A stretch of 64,000 bases of DNA from positions 1,302,001-1,366,000 of the forward strand of contig JADJQR010000001.1 of assembly GCA_016712675.1 (NCBI GenBank), read 5' to 3'. Under the pieces are notes generated by a model. That model did not search any database, was not told where the DNA came from, and worked only from the letters and a program-made list of their open reading frames with translations. A program made the position numbers and the translations under genes. This document shows, one piece after another, positions 46,007-54,338 of this stretch. Numbering within the stretch: position 1 is the stretch's first letter; the number at the start of each line of letters is the position of its first letter. The stretch comes from a bacterium. GTDB taxonomy: Bacteria > Krumholzibacteriota > Krumholzibacteriia > LZORAL124-64-63.

Positions 46007-46028
46007 AGGGGCGGCGGCGCCGCCCCTT
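46006..46028. terminator. Bidirectional terminator between convergent genes
   Basis: Ten-pair perfect stem (AAGGGGCGGC against GCCGCCCCTT, loop GGC) between the deaminase gene (+) and the M3 peptidase gene (-). The A and T runs at either side suit termination in both directions. Confidence 0.75.
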
Positions 46029-46045
46029 CGCGCGTCGCTCCCGGT

Positions 46046-48169
46046 TCAGCGCACTCCGATCCCCCGGTGCGCCAGCATCGGCTCGATCACGGGGTCACGC
46101 CCGCGGAATTCCCGGAACATCTGCCCGTAGTCGGCGGTGTTGCCGCGCGAGAGGATCAGCGCGCGGAAGCGATCGCCGCCGGCGCGCGTCAGGCCGCCGT
46201 TCTCGGTGAACCAGGCGTAGGCGTCGTTGTCCAGCATCTCGGCCCACAGATAGGCATAGTAGCCCGCCGCGTACTCGCCGCCGAAGATGTGCCGGAAGTA
46301 GCTCGAACGGTAGCGCGTCGGTACCTCGGGCAGGTCCAGGCCGGCGCGGGAGAGCGACGCCGCCTCGAAGGCGTCGACTGCCGGCGGAGCGGCCGTGGCC
46401 GGCAGGCCGTGCCAAGCCAGATCCAGTCTCGCGGCAGCCAGAAGCTCGGTCAGTGCATAGCCCTGGTTGAAGGTGGTCGAGGTGCGGATCCGTTCGGCCA
46501 GGTTCGCCGGCATCGGTTCGCCGGTGGCATGGTGCCGGGCGAAGTTCCCGAATACTTCCGGGTGCAGGGCCCAGTGTTCGTTGATCTGCGATGGCAGCTC
46601 GACGAAATCGCGGGCGACATAGGTGCCCGACAGGCTCGGGTAACGCTGGCTGGCGAACATGCCGTGCAGCGCGTGCCCGAACTCGTGGAAAAGCGTCGTG
46701 ACCTCGTCGAGGCTGAGCAGCGCTGGCTGGCCCGCGGCGGGCTTGCGGAAGTTGCAGACGTTGTAGATGACGGGCTTTGTGCCGAACAGGCCTGACTGCA
46801 CCACGAAGTTGTCCATCCAGGCGCCGCCGTTCTTGTTCTCCCGCGCGAAAAGGTCCGTGTAGAAGAGCGCCAGCTGCGATCCGTCATGGTCGATCACGTC
46901 GTAGACGCGCATGTCCGGGTGGTAGACGGGCAGGTCGTGGCGCTCGCGGAACTCCAGGCCGTAGAGCCGTGCGGCCGCGAAGAAGACGCCGTCATGCAGC
47001 ACGCGTCCCAGCTCGAAATAGGGCTCCAGCGCAGCGCCGTCCAACTCGTACTTCGCGCGGCGAACTTGCTCCGCATGGAAGTCCCAGTCCCACGGCGCCA
47101 GGGCGAAGCCGCCGCCCTGCGTGTCGATGAGCTGCTGGATGGCGCCCGCTTCGGCCCGGGCATTGGCGACGGCCGGCGCACCGAGCTTCGCCAGGAACGC
47201 ATCGACGGCCTCGGGCGTGCGCGCCATCTGGTCCTCCAGGACCCAGGCCGCGTAGCTGGGGTAGCCCAGCAGCCCTGCCTTGCGCGCGCGCAGTCCGGCC
47301 AGGTCGGTCACCAACGCGCGCGTGTCGTTGGTGTCGCCGCGGCAGGCGCGGTTCCAGGCAGCCATGAACAGCGTCTCGCGCGTGGTGCGGTTCGTCAGCG
47401 AGGCCAGACGCGGCTGCTGCGTCGTGTTCTGCAGCGACAGCAACCAGCGACCTTCCAGGCCACGGGCGGTAGCGGCCGCGGCGGCCGCCTCCGTTTCCGA
47501 TGGGGAAAGGCCGGCCAGTGCCGCCGCATCGTCGACCACCAGTGCGCCCTGCTTCGTGGCCTCGAGCAGGCGGATCGCAAACCGTGTGCTGAGGTCCGCC
47601 TCCTGCTCGTTCAGTTTCCGCAGGCGCTCCTTGTCGGCGTCCGGCAGCCGTGCGCCGGCACGTACGAAGGCGCGGTGCCAGTACTCGAGCAGGTGCGCCG
47701 ACTCGGGGTCCAGGTCGAGCGCGGCCCAGCGCTCGTGCACGGCCTCAACGCGGGCGAACAGGCGGCCGTCCAGAAGGAGCGCATCGCGATGGGCGGCCAG
47801 CCGTGGCGCGATCACCTGCTGCACGGCCTGCAACTCCGGGTTCGTGTCGGCCGAGGTCAGCGCCCCGAACACGAGATTGATGCCGCGCAGCGGCCAGCCG
47901 GCGCGCTCGAGGGCGACCAGCGTGTTTTCGAAGGTCGGCGCCGTCGGGTCGGTGGCGATGGCCTCGAGCTCGTCCAGGTGGGCGCGCATCGCAGCCGCGA
48001 AGGCGGGGGCGAAGTCGGCGGTGGTGATGCGGTCGAAGGCCGGCGCGCCCAATGGCAGAGGGCTCGGTTCCAGCAGGGGGTTCGCGCGAGCGGCGTCGGC
48101 GGCTCCCGCCTCGCTGAAGGCGCAGCAGAAGACCAGGCCGAGCAGGCCCGGTGCGTAGCGGCGGATCAT
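46046..48169 (-). CDS. M3 family peptidase, dipeptidyl carboxypeptidase type, exported
   Basis: A 707-residue zinc metallopeptidase. The active site HEFGHALHGM lies at 495-504 with the downstream glutamate in the usual position. Sequence over the whole chain (ENTLVALERAG, NRTTRETLFMAAW, SGTYVARDFVELPSQINEHW, AEMLDNDAYAWF) matches the Dcp/OpdA branch. The N-terminus (YAPGLLGLVFCCAFSEAGA) is a signal peptide, so it acts outside the cytosol, likely in peptide degradation. AAGGAG lies eight bases before the ATG. It follows metG by 46 bases on the same strand. Confidence 0.92.
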   Translation of the reverse strand: MIRRYAPGLLGLVFCCAFSEAGAADAARANPLLEPSPLPLGAPAFDRITTADFAPAFAAAMRAHLDELEAIATDPTAPTFENTLVALERAGWPLRGINLVFGALTSADTNPELQAVQQVIAPRLAAHRDALLLDGRLFARVEAVHERWAALDLDPESAHLLEYWHRAFVRAGARLPDADKERLRKLNEQEADLSTRFAIRLLEATKQGALVVDDAAALAGLSPSETEAAAAAATARGLEGRWLLSLQNTTQQPRLASLTNRTTRETLFMAAWNRACRGDTNDTRALVTDLAGLRARKAGLLGYPSYAAWVLEDQMARTPEAVDAFLAKLGAPAVANARAEAGAIQQLIDTQGGGFALAPWDWDFHAEQVRRAKYELDGAALEPYFELGRVLHDGVFFAAARLYGLEFRERHDLPVYHPDMRVYDVIDHDGSQLALFYTDLFARENKNGGAWMDNFVVQSGLFGTKPVIYNVCNFRKPAAGQPALLSLDEVTTLFHEFGHALHGMFASQRYPSLSGTYVARDFVELPSQINEHWALHPEVFGNFARHHATGEPMPANLAERIRTSTTFNQGYALTELLAAARLDLAWHGLPATAAPPAVDAFEAASLSRAGLDLPEVPTRYRSSYFRHIFGGEYAAGYYAYLWAEMLDNDAYAWFTENGGLTRAGGDRFRALILSRGNTADYGQMFREFRGRDPVIEPMLAHRGIGVR

Positions 48170-48215
48170 CGTCGGTACTCCTTGGGGGTCCGGGTGGTTG
48201 CCGGCAACCGGGGCA

Positions 48216-49928
48216 CTAGTCCCCGATCAGCTTCCGCAGGCGCTCGACTTCGCGGGCGATCACTTCGTCCTCGAGGCGGGGGAACAGGATTTCCGGCCGG
48301 CCCAGCTGTCGGCCTGCCGGAACCGGTCGCGAGGCTTCCGCCCAGCCGCCCCGCCACAGCGGCGTCTCCAGCCCCAGCCACGCCCAGACCTTCTCCATCG
48401 CGAACGGCACGACGGGGGCCAGCATCACCGCGAGGTGGCGGATGATCTGCACCGCCACGCCCAGGCTCTGCTCGCAGCGGACCAGGTCGTCCTTGCGCGA
48501 GCGGAACGGGGCCGACTCGTCGAAATAGCGGTTGCCGACCTGGCCGGCGTGGAAGGCGGCCTCCAGCGCGTCCTTCACCGAGAAGCGCTCCAGCGCGGCG
48601 GCCCAGTTCGCCAGGTCGGACTCGACGTCCTGCAATGCCTGACGGTCGAGGTCGGTCAATGCCGCTTCCGACCACTGCGGCACGCGGCCGTCGAAGTACT
48701 TGTGGATGAACGTCAGCACGCGGTTGATCAGGTTCCCGAAGTTGTTGCCCAGTTCGTTGTTGTTGCGCGCCTGGAAGCCCTCCCAGGTGAAGTTCATGTC
48801 GCGTGTCTCGGGCAGGTTGCGCGCCAGCGTGTAGCGGAGCGGGTCGGGCGTGAACGTCTCCAGGTATTCTGGCAGCCAGACGGCGAAGCCGCGGCTGGTC
48901 GACAGCTTGCGCCCCTCCAGGTTGAGGAACTCGTTGGCCGGCACGTCGTCCGGCAGCACCCAGTCCTGACTGTTCACCATGAGCATGGCCGGGAACATCA
49001 GCGCGTGGAAGAAGATGTTGTCCTTGCCGATGAAATGCACCAGGCGCGTGGACGGATCCTGCCACCAGGTCCGCCAACATTCGGCGTCGCCTTGCGCCGC
49101 GGCCCACTCGCGCGTCGCCGAGATGTAGCCGATGGGCGCCTCGAACCACACGTAGAAGACCTTGCCCTCGTGGTCCGCCAGCGGCACCGGCACGCCCCAG
49201 CCCAGGTCCCGCGTCACGGCGCGGTCGTCCAGCCCATCGGCGAACCAGCCGCGGCAGTATTGCCGGACGTTGTCCTTCCACTCGGGGTGGCCGGCCAACC
49301 AGGTCTCCAGACGTTCCTGCCAGCGTCCAAGCGGCAGGAACCAGTGCGTGGTGTCGCGCAGTTCCAGCGGCGAGCTGTCGAGCACATTGCGCGGTTCGAT
49401 CAGCTCGGTCGGGTCCAGGCTCGTGCCGCAGGCTTCGCACTGGTCTCCGCGTGCGCCCGTCGAGCCGCACTTGGGGCACGTACCCTCGATGTAGCGGTCG
49501 GCCAGGAAGCGCTGCTGGGAAGGGCTGAAGAACTGCTTCGTCGTCTTCTGCACGAGCAGATCCCGGCGATGCAGGTCCAGGAAGAACTCCTGGCTGGTCT
49601 CGGTGTGCACGGGGCGGCTGGTCTGGCTGAAATTGTCGAACGAGATCCCGAAGGCGGCGAAAGAGGAGCTGATTGAGGCATAGTTCCGGTCGACCAGTTC
49701 CTTGGGCGTGATGCCCAGCTTCTCGGCCGCCAGCGTGATCGGCACGCCGTACTCGTCGGTGCCGCAGATGAAGAGCACTGGCTCGCCGCGCAGTCGCAGG
49801 TAGCGGACGAAGATGTCCGCCGGCAGATAGGCGCCGGCCAGGTGGCCCAGGTGGATGTCGCCGTTCGCGTAGGGAAGGGCGCTGGTCACCAGCGTCCGCA
49901 CGAAGGTCTTGCCGCTCGGCGTCTGCAC
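48216..49928 (-). CDS. metG: Methionyl-tRNA synthetase
   Basis: A 570-residue class I synthetase that charges tRNA-Met. The HIGH motif is HLGH (26-29) and the KMSKS motif is KLSTS (341-345). The zinc knuckle has Cys151, Cys154, Cys164 and Cys167. The anticodon-binding helical domain follows. The C-terminal Trbp111-like dimerisation domain of many bacterial enzymes is absent, so the enzyme may be monomeric. It starts at GTG 49928 with GGGAG about nine bases upstream. The M3 peptidase gene follows; a terminator upstream separates it from the next gene. Confidence 0.96.
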   Translation of the reverse strand: MQTPSGKTFVRTLVTSALPYANGDIHLGHLAGAYLPADIFVRYLRLRGEPVLFICGTDEYGVPITLAAEKLGITPKELVDRNYASISSSFAAFGISFDNFSQTSRPVHTETSQEFFLDLHRRDLLVQKTTKQFFSPSQQRFLADRYIEGTCPKCGSTGARGDQCEACGTSLDPTELIEPRNVLDSSPLELRDTTHWFLPLGRWQERLETWLAGHPEWKDNVRQYCRGWFADGLDDRAVTRDLGWGVPVPLADHEGKVFYVWFEAPIGYISATREWAAAQGDAECWRTWWQDPSTRLVHFIGKDNIFFHALMFPAMLMVNSQDWVLPDDVPANEFLNLEGRKLSTSRGFAVWLPEYLETFTPDPLRYTLARNLPETRDMNFTWEGFQARNNNELGNNFGNLINRVLTFIHKYFDGRVPQWSEAALTDLDRQALQDVESDLANWAAALERFSVKDALEAAFHAGQVGNRYFDESAPFRSRKDDLVRCEQSLGVAVQIIRHLAVMLAPVVPFAMEKVWAWLGLETPLWRGGWAEASRPVPAGRQLGRPEILFPRLEDEVIAREVERLRKLIGD

Positions 49929-49994
49929 GTCAGGATCTCCCGGGTCGCGGGCGGGGCGGAGGGGATCCGGCGGCGCCGGACCCGGCGGCGGAAA

Positions 49995-50034
49995 CGAAGC
50001 GACAGGACGCCGGCCCGGGCATCCTGTCGCTTCG
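49995..50034 (-). terminator. Terminator after the M61-like peptidase gene
   Basis: Perfect 13-pair arms (49995-50007 and 50022-50034, CGAAGCGACAGGA) with a 14-base GC-rich loop lie 15 bases beyond the stop of the minus-strand gene at 50050. On the minus strand TTTCC follows. It separates that gene from metG. Confidence 0.7.
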
Positions 50035-50049
50035 CCGTCCGCCAGGAAA

Positions 50050-51693
50050 CTATAGCAGGCCCGCGACCGGCGGCAAGGTGGTTTTGCCGTAGACGTAGGT
50101 GTCCAGCCACGGTCCGCAGCGTACGCCGGTGACCGCCTCGACGGCAGCCTCCAGGCGCTCGCGCGTCAGGGACTGGCCCCGGTAGTCCCGGTACAGCCGG
50201 CGGACGACCTCGTCCAGGGGACGCGCGCGGCCGCTGGCGCCGGCGAGCATCTCGTCCAGCGCCACGCAGGCGGTCACGCCGCCCGCATAACCGTAGCGCA
50301 CCTGCTCGGCGGTGGCCATGACCTCGGCGGCGGCAGCGGACACCGACAGGCGCCCGAGCAGGCCGTTGTTGGCGTAGTCGCGGTCCAGTCGTGCCCCCAA
50401 TACGCCGCGGGCATGATCCGGGCGCCAGATGCCCGCCGCGGTCAACATACGGGCCGCGTACCAGGTGGTCGCCCCCTCGGTGAACCAGAGCATCGATGGT
50501 TCTGTCTGGCGGACGGCTTCGCCGAGCCAGCCGTGGAACATCTCGTGCGCGATCACGCTGGCGGCCTGCTCCTCGAGCATGCCCCAGGTGGTGTCGCGGT
50601 CAAGCATGACCAGCACCGAACTGCCCGTATGCACGCCGTAGACGTCGAAGCGCTCCTCGCCGGTGACGTCGTTGGCCGACAGCAGCACGGTGATCTGGTC
50701 GCTGGGGGCCGAACCGAAGAAGGCCATCTCCGTGCGGGCAATGCGGCGAACGAGGTCCAACGCGGCCTCGTCGGCGAAGAGCCAATCGCGATCTGTTGCC
50801 AATTGCACCACGCATTCGCCGGCCTGCGCCGCCTGCGTGCGGATGTCGCCGCAGACCAGCAGCGCGTTGTTCAGGTCGGCCAGGTCGCGGGGCCGGTAGA
50901 CGAGATTGGTGGGCACCGGAGCCATGGCCGCGGGGGTCTCGCCGGCCGCGGGCGCCGGCAATCCGGCCGCCGGGCGGAAGCCCTGCCCGAAGCCGAGGTT
51001 GGCCTGGCCCGGATCGGCGACGGCGCTCGTCGCCGCGCGCGGTCCTCCGTCGCGCACCAGCGCGGGCCAGGGGACCAGCAGCGGCATTCCGGACGGATTG
51101 TGCACCTGGACGGTCACATCGGTGACTGGGATGCCCAGAGGCTCAAGGAAGATCTCGAACCCGGCAGCCCGCACGCCTCCTGCAACCGGCGTGGAGATGT
51201 GGCGCCGGATGTCCTGCTCGCTGCCTGGCGTGGCGCGGAGGTCCAGGCTGTAGACCACGCCGGCACGGCGGCTGCCGCGGGTTTCCAGGCGCCAGCCAGC
51301 GGACGAGACCTCGACGCGCAGAGGTCGCACCTGACGACCGTCCCTACCCAATTCGTGGGCCACGGGATCGCGTGCATGCACGCTGCCTCGCGGGTCACCG
51401 AACACGCCTGGCGGCAGGGCCAGATCAAGATGTGGAGGTAGCTCGCCGTCGCAGATCAGCGTGATCACCAGCAGGCCCGTCGCCGCGTCGGACAGGTCCA
51501 GTTCGTAGGTGAGTTTGACCGGCACGGTCTCGCGCGGCCTGCCGACCGTGAACCAGACCACCGCCAGCAGGGCTGCCAGCAGTCCCAGGCGGACCCAGCG
51601 CCGATGCCGGAAGCCGGCGCGGACCGGTGCGGCGGGCGCTTGTCCGCGGCGTTCCCGGTAGCGAGCCAGTGCGGATTGCCTTGACCTGCGCAT
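50050..51693 (-). CDS. Membrane-anchored M61/M1-like metallopeptidase
   Basis: A protein of about 547 residues. A basic start (MRRSRQSALARYRERR) and one helix (34-51, LGLLAALLAVVWFTVG) place most of it outside the membrane. The zinc site is HEMFHGW (383-387) with Glu406 18 residues after the second His (LWFTEGATTWYAA), the gluzincin pattern of M61 glycyl aminopeptidases and of M1. The N-terminal half is beta-rich, as in those families. Other in-frame ATGs at 51741 and 51795 exist; 51693 is preferred because it puts the helix close to the N-terminus, though its ribosome site is poor. It has no clear operon partner. Confidence 0.75.
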   Translation of the reverse strand: MRRSRQSALARYRERRGQAPAAPVRAGFRHRRWVRLGLLAALLAVVWFTVGRPRETVPVKLTYELDLSDAATGLLVITLICDGELPPHLDLALPPGVFGDPRGSVHARDPVAHELGRDGRQVRPLRVEVSSAGWRLETRGSRRAGVVYSLDLRATPGSEQDIRRHISTPVAGGVRAAGFEIFLEPLGIPVTDVTVQVHNPSGMPLLVPWPALVRDGGPRAATSAVADPGQANLGFGQGFRPAAGLPAPAAGETPAAMAPVPTNLVYRPRDLADLNNALLVCGDIRTQAAQAGECVVQLATDRDWLFADEAALDLVRRIARTEMAFFGSAPSDQITVLLSANDVTGEERFDVYGVHTGSSVLVMLDRDTTWGMLEEQAASVIAHEMFHGWLGEAVRQTEPSMLWFTEGATTWYAARMLTAAGIWRPDHARGVLGARLDRDYANNGLLGRLSVSAAAAEVMATAEQVRYGYAGGVTACVALDEMLAGASGRARPLDEVVRRLYRDYRGQSLTRERLEAAVEAVTGVRCGPWLDTYVYGKTTLPPVAGLL

Positions 51694-51944
51694 CGACGGT
51701 TCCGCCTTCGCACGCCGGCCGGTGCTCCCGCGGGGTCGCATGCTGCCGGGATCGTCCCTGTTGTTCCCCGAGATTCCCGCCGGGGTCGCCCACATGGCGG
51801 CGTCGCCGACGGACTGCAACCGCCGTGCCGCGCAAGGGTGCAAGCGGCCTTCCGATGCCACGTACTTGCTTACGGGGTAGGCGGAGCTGCCACGGTGCCC
51901 TATGCTGACCCCGGACCCCGGCCCGCAAGGGAAAGGTGGCGGCA

Positions 51945-52748
51945 ATGGACCTGGGACTGGCGGGCAGGACGGCCCTGGTGACTGGCGGATCGCGCGGGTT
52001 CGGGCTCGCGACGGCGCTGCGGCTGGCCGCCGCAGGGGCCCACGTGGCCCTGGTGGCGCGCGGAACGGAGGCGCTGGCCACGGCGGCGGCCGCGGTGTCT
52101 GCCGCCGCGCCGGCTGGCTCCGGCGCGCGCGTGCTGCCCGTGGCGGCAGATGTCGCCGATGACCCGGGCCTGCGGGCGGCGGTCGCGCGGGTCGAGGCGG
52201 AATTGGGTCCGATCGACCTGCTCCTGGTCAACGGCGGCGGTCCGCCGGCCGGGGGGTTCGCCGACCTTGGCCTGGCGGATTGGGAAGCGGCCTACCGCCT
52301 GACCTTCGAGAGCGCGCTGCGCACCTGCCATTTGGTCCTGCCGGGCATGCTGGAACGGCGCTGGGGCCGGGTCGTTGCCGTCACCTCGGTCAGCGTCTAC
52401 CAACCGGTGGAGAATCTCATGCTCTCGAGCGTGCTGCGTCCGGCGGTGCAGGCGCTGGTGCGCACGCTGGCGCTCGAGGCTGCTCCCGCCGGCGTGACGG
52501 TCAACGCTGTGGCGCCCGGCTTCCACCTGACCAGCGCTGTCGAACGCCTCATCGTCCGCAAGCAGGAGCAGACCGGCGCCACACGCGATGAAGTCCTCGC
52601 CGGCTGGACGCGCGACATCCCGCTCGGGCGACTGGGCGAGGCTGATGAGTTGGCCGCCCTGGTGGCTTTCCTGATGTCGGTGCCGGCCGGCTACATCACC
52701 GGGCAGTGCGTGGTCGCGGATGGGGGCTGGGTCAAGGGGACGTTCTAG
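51945..52748 (+). CDS. SDR family oxidoreductase with altered catalytic residues
   Basis: A 267-residue Rossmann protein. The cofactor motif TGGSRGFG (13-20), the NGGG segment (97-100) and the C-terminal GYITGQCVVADGGW are typical of classical SDRs such as FabG. The Ser of the active site is present (about Ser148), but the residues expected as catalytic Tyr and Lys, 13 and 17 positions later, are Ser161 and Arg165 (MLSSVLRPAV). A subgroup of SDRs is known to me with this S/R pattern, and its reaction is not established. The ATG at 51945 is taken over GTG at 51936. A small terminator follows. Confidence 0.85.
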   Translation: MDLGLAGRTALVTGGSRGFGLATALRLAAAGAHVALVARGTEALATAAAAVSAAAPAGSGARVLPVAADVADDPGLRAAVARVEAELGPIDLLLVNGGGPPAGGFADLGLADWEAAYRLTFESALRTCHLVLPGMLERRWGRVVAVTSVSVYQPVENLMLSSVLRPAVQALVRTLALEAAPAGVTVNAVAPGFHLTSAVERLIVRKQEQTGATRDEVLAGWTRDIPLGRLGEADELAALVAFLMSVPAGYITGQCVVADGGWVKGTF

Positions 52749-52750
52749 AT

Positions 52751-52774
52751 TTGGCGCCCGTCAGACGGCGCCAA
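52751..52774 (+). terminator. Hairpin after the SDR gene
   Basis: Eight-pair perfect stem (TTGGCGCC and GGCGCCAA, loop of eight bases) two bases after the stop codon. There is no T-run, so termination may be partial. Confidence 0.5.
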
Positions 52775-52816
52775 GCGATCGGCGGTGGTGTGCGGGATTG
52801 GCTCGGGCCGTCGACC

Positions 52817-52845
52817 TTGACGGACGGGGGCATCCATATTATCAT
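52817..52845 (+). promoter_or_regulatory. Near-consensus promoter upstream of a small membrane protein gene
   Basis: TTGACG (52817-52822) and TATCAT (52840-52845) match five of six positions each, with a 17-base spacer. The region is also locally A/T-rich. Transcription would start near 52852, about 40 bases before the proposed GTG at 52895. This is the best-matching promoter in the window. Confidence 0.65.
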
Positions 52846-52894
52846 CTAGGAAAATATGCAACTAGGGTCGATGGCGCCCCTGAAGGGAGTCCGC

Positions 52895-52978
52895 GTGGAA
52901 GGCCTGATCATCTTCCTGGTCGTCTGGTTCGTGGTGGCGCAGTTCGTGCTGCCGCGTTTCGGCATCCGTCCGGGCTGA
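52895..52978 (+). CDS. Small single-helix membrane protein (27 residues)
   Basis: A very short frame starting at GTG with AAGGGAG five bases upstream. The product is (M)EGLIIFLVVWFVVAQFV followed by LPRFGIRPG. Residues 3-17 are purely hydrophobic and form one membrane helix, with a short basic C-terminal tail. In-frame ATGs at 52871 and 52856 would give 35 or 40 residues, but the ribosome site favours the GTG. A near-consensus promoter precedes it, and the FmdB gene follows 131 bases later. I do not recognise a named family. Its hydrophobicity and upstream signals suggest a real gene. Confidence 0.6.
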   Translation: MEGLIIFLVVWFVVAQFVLPRFGIRPG

Positions 52979-53109
52979 GCGCCCGAGGGAACGTGCTCGA
53001 TCGGGGATCGGGCTCCGGCGAAGAAGAAGGTAGCCGACCGCGGACAGGAAGAGCCGCCAACGGGCGCAGGCCAGGTCTAGGGCGGCCACGGCCGCCGCAA
53101 GGAGCAGAG

Positions 53110-53316
53110 ATGCCGTTGTTCGAGTTCACCTGCACGAAGTGCGGGAAGGTCTTCGAGGAACTCCTGAGCCTGGCCGAACTGGATGCCGGCGACCTGGAGT
53201 GCCCCGCCTGCGGCGCCACCGAGGTAGCCCGCGGGCTGTCGACATTCGCCACCAGTGGCGACGGCGGCGGTGGCGGTTGCGCCAGCGGTGGCTGCGGCCG
53301 GGGCGGCTTTGCCTGA
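53110..53316 (+). CDS. FmdB family zinc-ribbon protein
   Basis: A 68-residue protein. The N-terminal MPLFEFTCTKCGKVFEELL and LECPACGA form a zinc ribbon (Cys8, Cys11, Cys31, Cys34), the FmdB-type putative regulatory domain. The tail is low-complexity glycine with two more cysteines (GGGGGCASGGCGRGG), common in this family. AAGGAG lies six bases before the ATG. It is probably cotranscribed with the small membrane protein. The family function is not established. Confidence 0.85.
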   Translation: MPLFEFTCTKCGKVFEELLSLAELDAGDLECPACGATEVARGLSTFATSGDGGGGGCASGGCGRGGFA

Positions 53317-53363
53317 GGCTGAGCCCGGGGCCGGCCGTGGGCCGGCGATCAGGACACGACACA

Positions 53364-53396
53364 ACGGCCCCTGCCGCGGCGCGCGACGGGGGCCGT
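53364..53396. terminator. Candidate bidirectional terminator, FmdB gene and PAP2 gene
   Basis: Arms 53364-53371 and 53389-53396 (ACGGCCCC and GGGGCCGT) pair perfectly over eight bases with a 17-base GC-rich loop, between convergent genes. No strong T-run is present on either side. Confidence 0.45.
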
Positions 53397-53414
53397 AGCG
53401 TTCCGGCCGGGTCG

Positions 53415-54338
53415 TCAGCGGCGCAGGCGGCGCAGCCGATCGCGCGCCGTGTCGCCGAGGCGGGCGCCGCCGTAGATCACCAGAGCGCCCAGCAGCAGGC
53501 CCGCGAACACGTCCACCACGTAGTGGTAGCGGTTGTAGACGGTGGACATGCACAGCAGCACGAAGAGTGCCGTCATCCACCAGCGGTGTTGTGGAAAGCG
53601 ATGCCAGGTGTGCCACCAGGGGACCAGCGACGCGGCGACATGGCTGGACGGGAAGGCGGCACCCAGGATGGCGCCGTTCTCGTGGATGTGCCGCATGATC
53701 GTGGTGAACGGCCCGCCGCCGACCTCGATGGGGCCGAGGCGGAAGTACTTGGGGCCCCAGGCGGGGAACAGCGTGTAGAAGGTGTAGCAGATGAGCATCG
53801 TCACACTGAGGTCGCGCACGAAGTCCCGCAGCGCATCCCAGCGCCGTTCCGGCTCGAGATCCGAGGCTCGCATCAGCAGCCAGACGTAGGCCGCAGCCAG
53901 GAAGTAGTACGTGAAGTAGGCGAACTCCATCAGTTCGTGGAACCACGGCCAGGGCCAGGCGCGCGACCACTCGAGGCTCGGTTGGCAGCCGAAGATCCAC
54001 TGCTCGAGGCGGATCAGCGCCGGGTCCAGGCTGTTCTCGAACGGGAAATAGATGACGCCGAGGTATTCCATCTCGGCGTAGAACAGCGGGAAGATCAGCG
54101 GCAGGTAGATCTCGCCGGCCAGGCGCAGCGCGAAGTGTCGCGTGCCGCGCAGCAGCGGCGGGACGAACCAGACGAAGAGCGCCAGACCGGCGTGCAGCGT
54201 GGCGTTGGCCCATGGCTCGGGGAATACCGAGGGCTTGAGCACGGGGTAGAAGGCGCTCAGCAGCAGGTAGACGACCGTTAGGCGGTCGTAATTCATGCGG
54301 CGCAGTGAAAGTCGGATCAGATGGCGGCGCAAGGTCAC
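53415..54338 (-). CDS. PAP2 superfamily membrane enzyme, Aur1-like (PAP2_3 type)
   Basis: A 307-residue integral membrane protein with about six helices. The phosphatase/transferase motifs are PSSH (230-233) and RYHYVVD (Arg270, His272, Asp276); the classical KX6RP motif is not evident. This layout, with the catalytic residues in the C-terminal third, is that of PAP2_3 proteins, which include fungal inositol phosphorylceramide synthase. The GTG at 54338 overlaps the stop of the upstream reductase gene (GTGA), so it is the last gene of the sphingolipid-like unit; an ATG at 54296 is the alternative. It may add or remove a phosphate-containing headgroup on ceramide. That role is inferred from context. 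Confidence 0.8.
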   Translation of the reverse strand: MTLRRHLIRLSLRRMNYDRLTVVYLLLSAFYPVLKPSVFPEPWANATLHAGLALFVWFVPPLLRGTRHFALRLAGEIYLPLIFPLFYAEMEYLGVIYFPFENSLDPALIRLEQWIFGCQPSLEWSRAWPWPWFHELMEFAYFTYYFLAAAYVWLLMRASDLEPERRWDALRDFVRDLSVTMLICYTFYTLFPAWGPKYFRLGPIEVGGGPFTTIMRHIHENGAILGAAFPSSHVAASLVPWWHTWHRFPQHRWWMTALFVLLCMSTVYNRYHYVVDVFAGLLLGALVIYGGARLGDTARDRLRRLRR

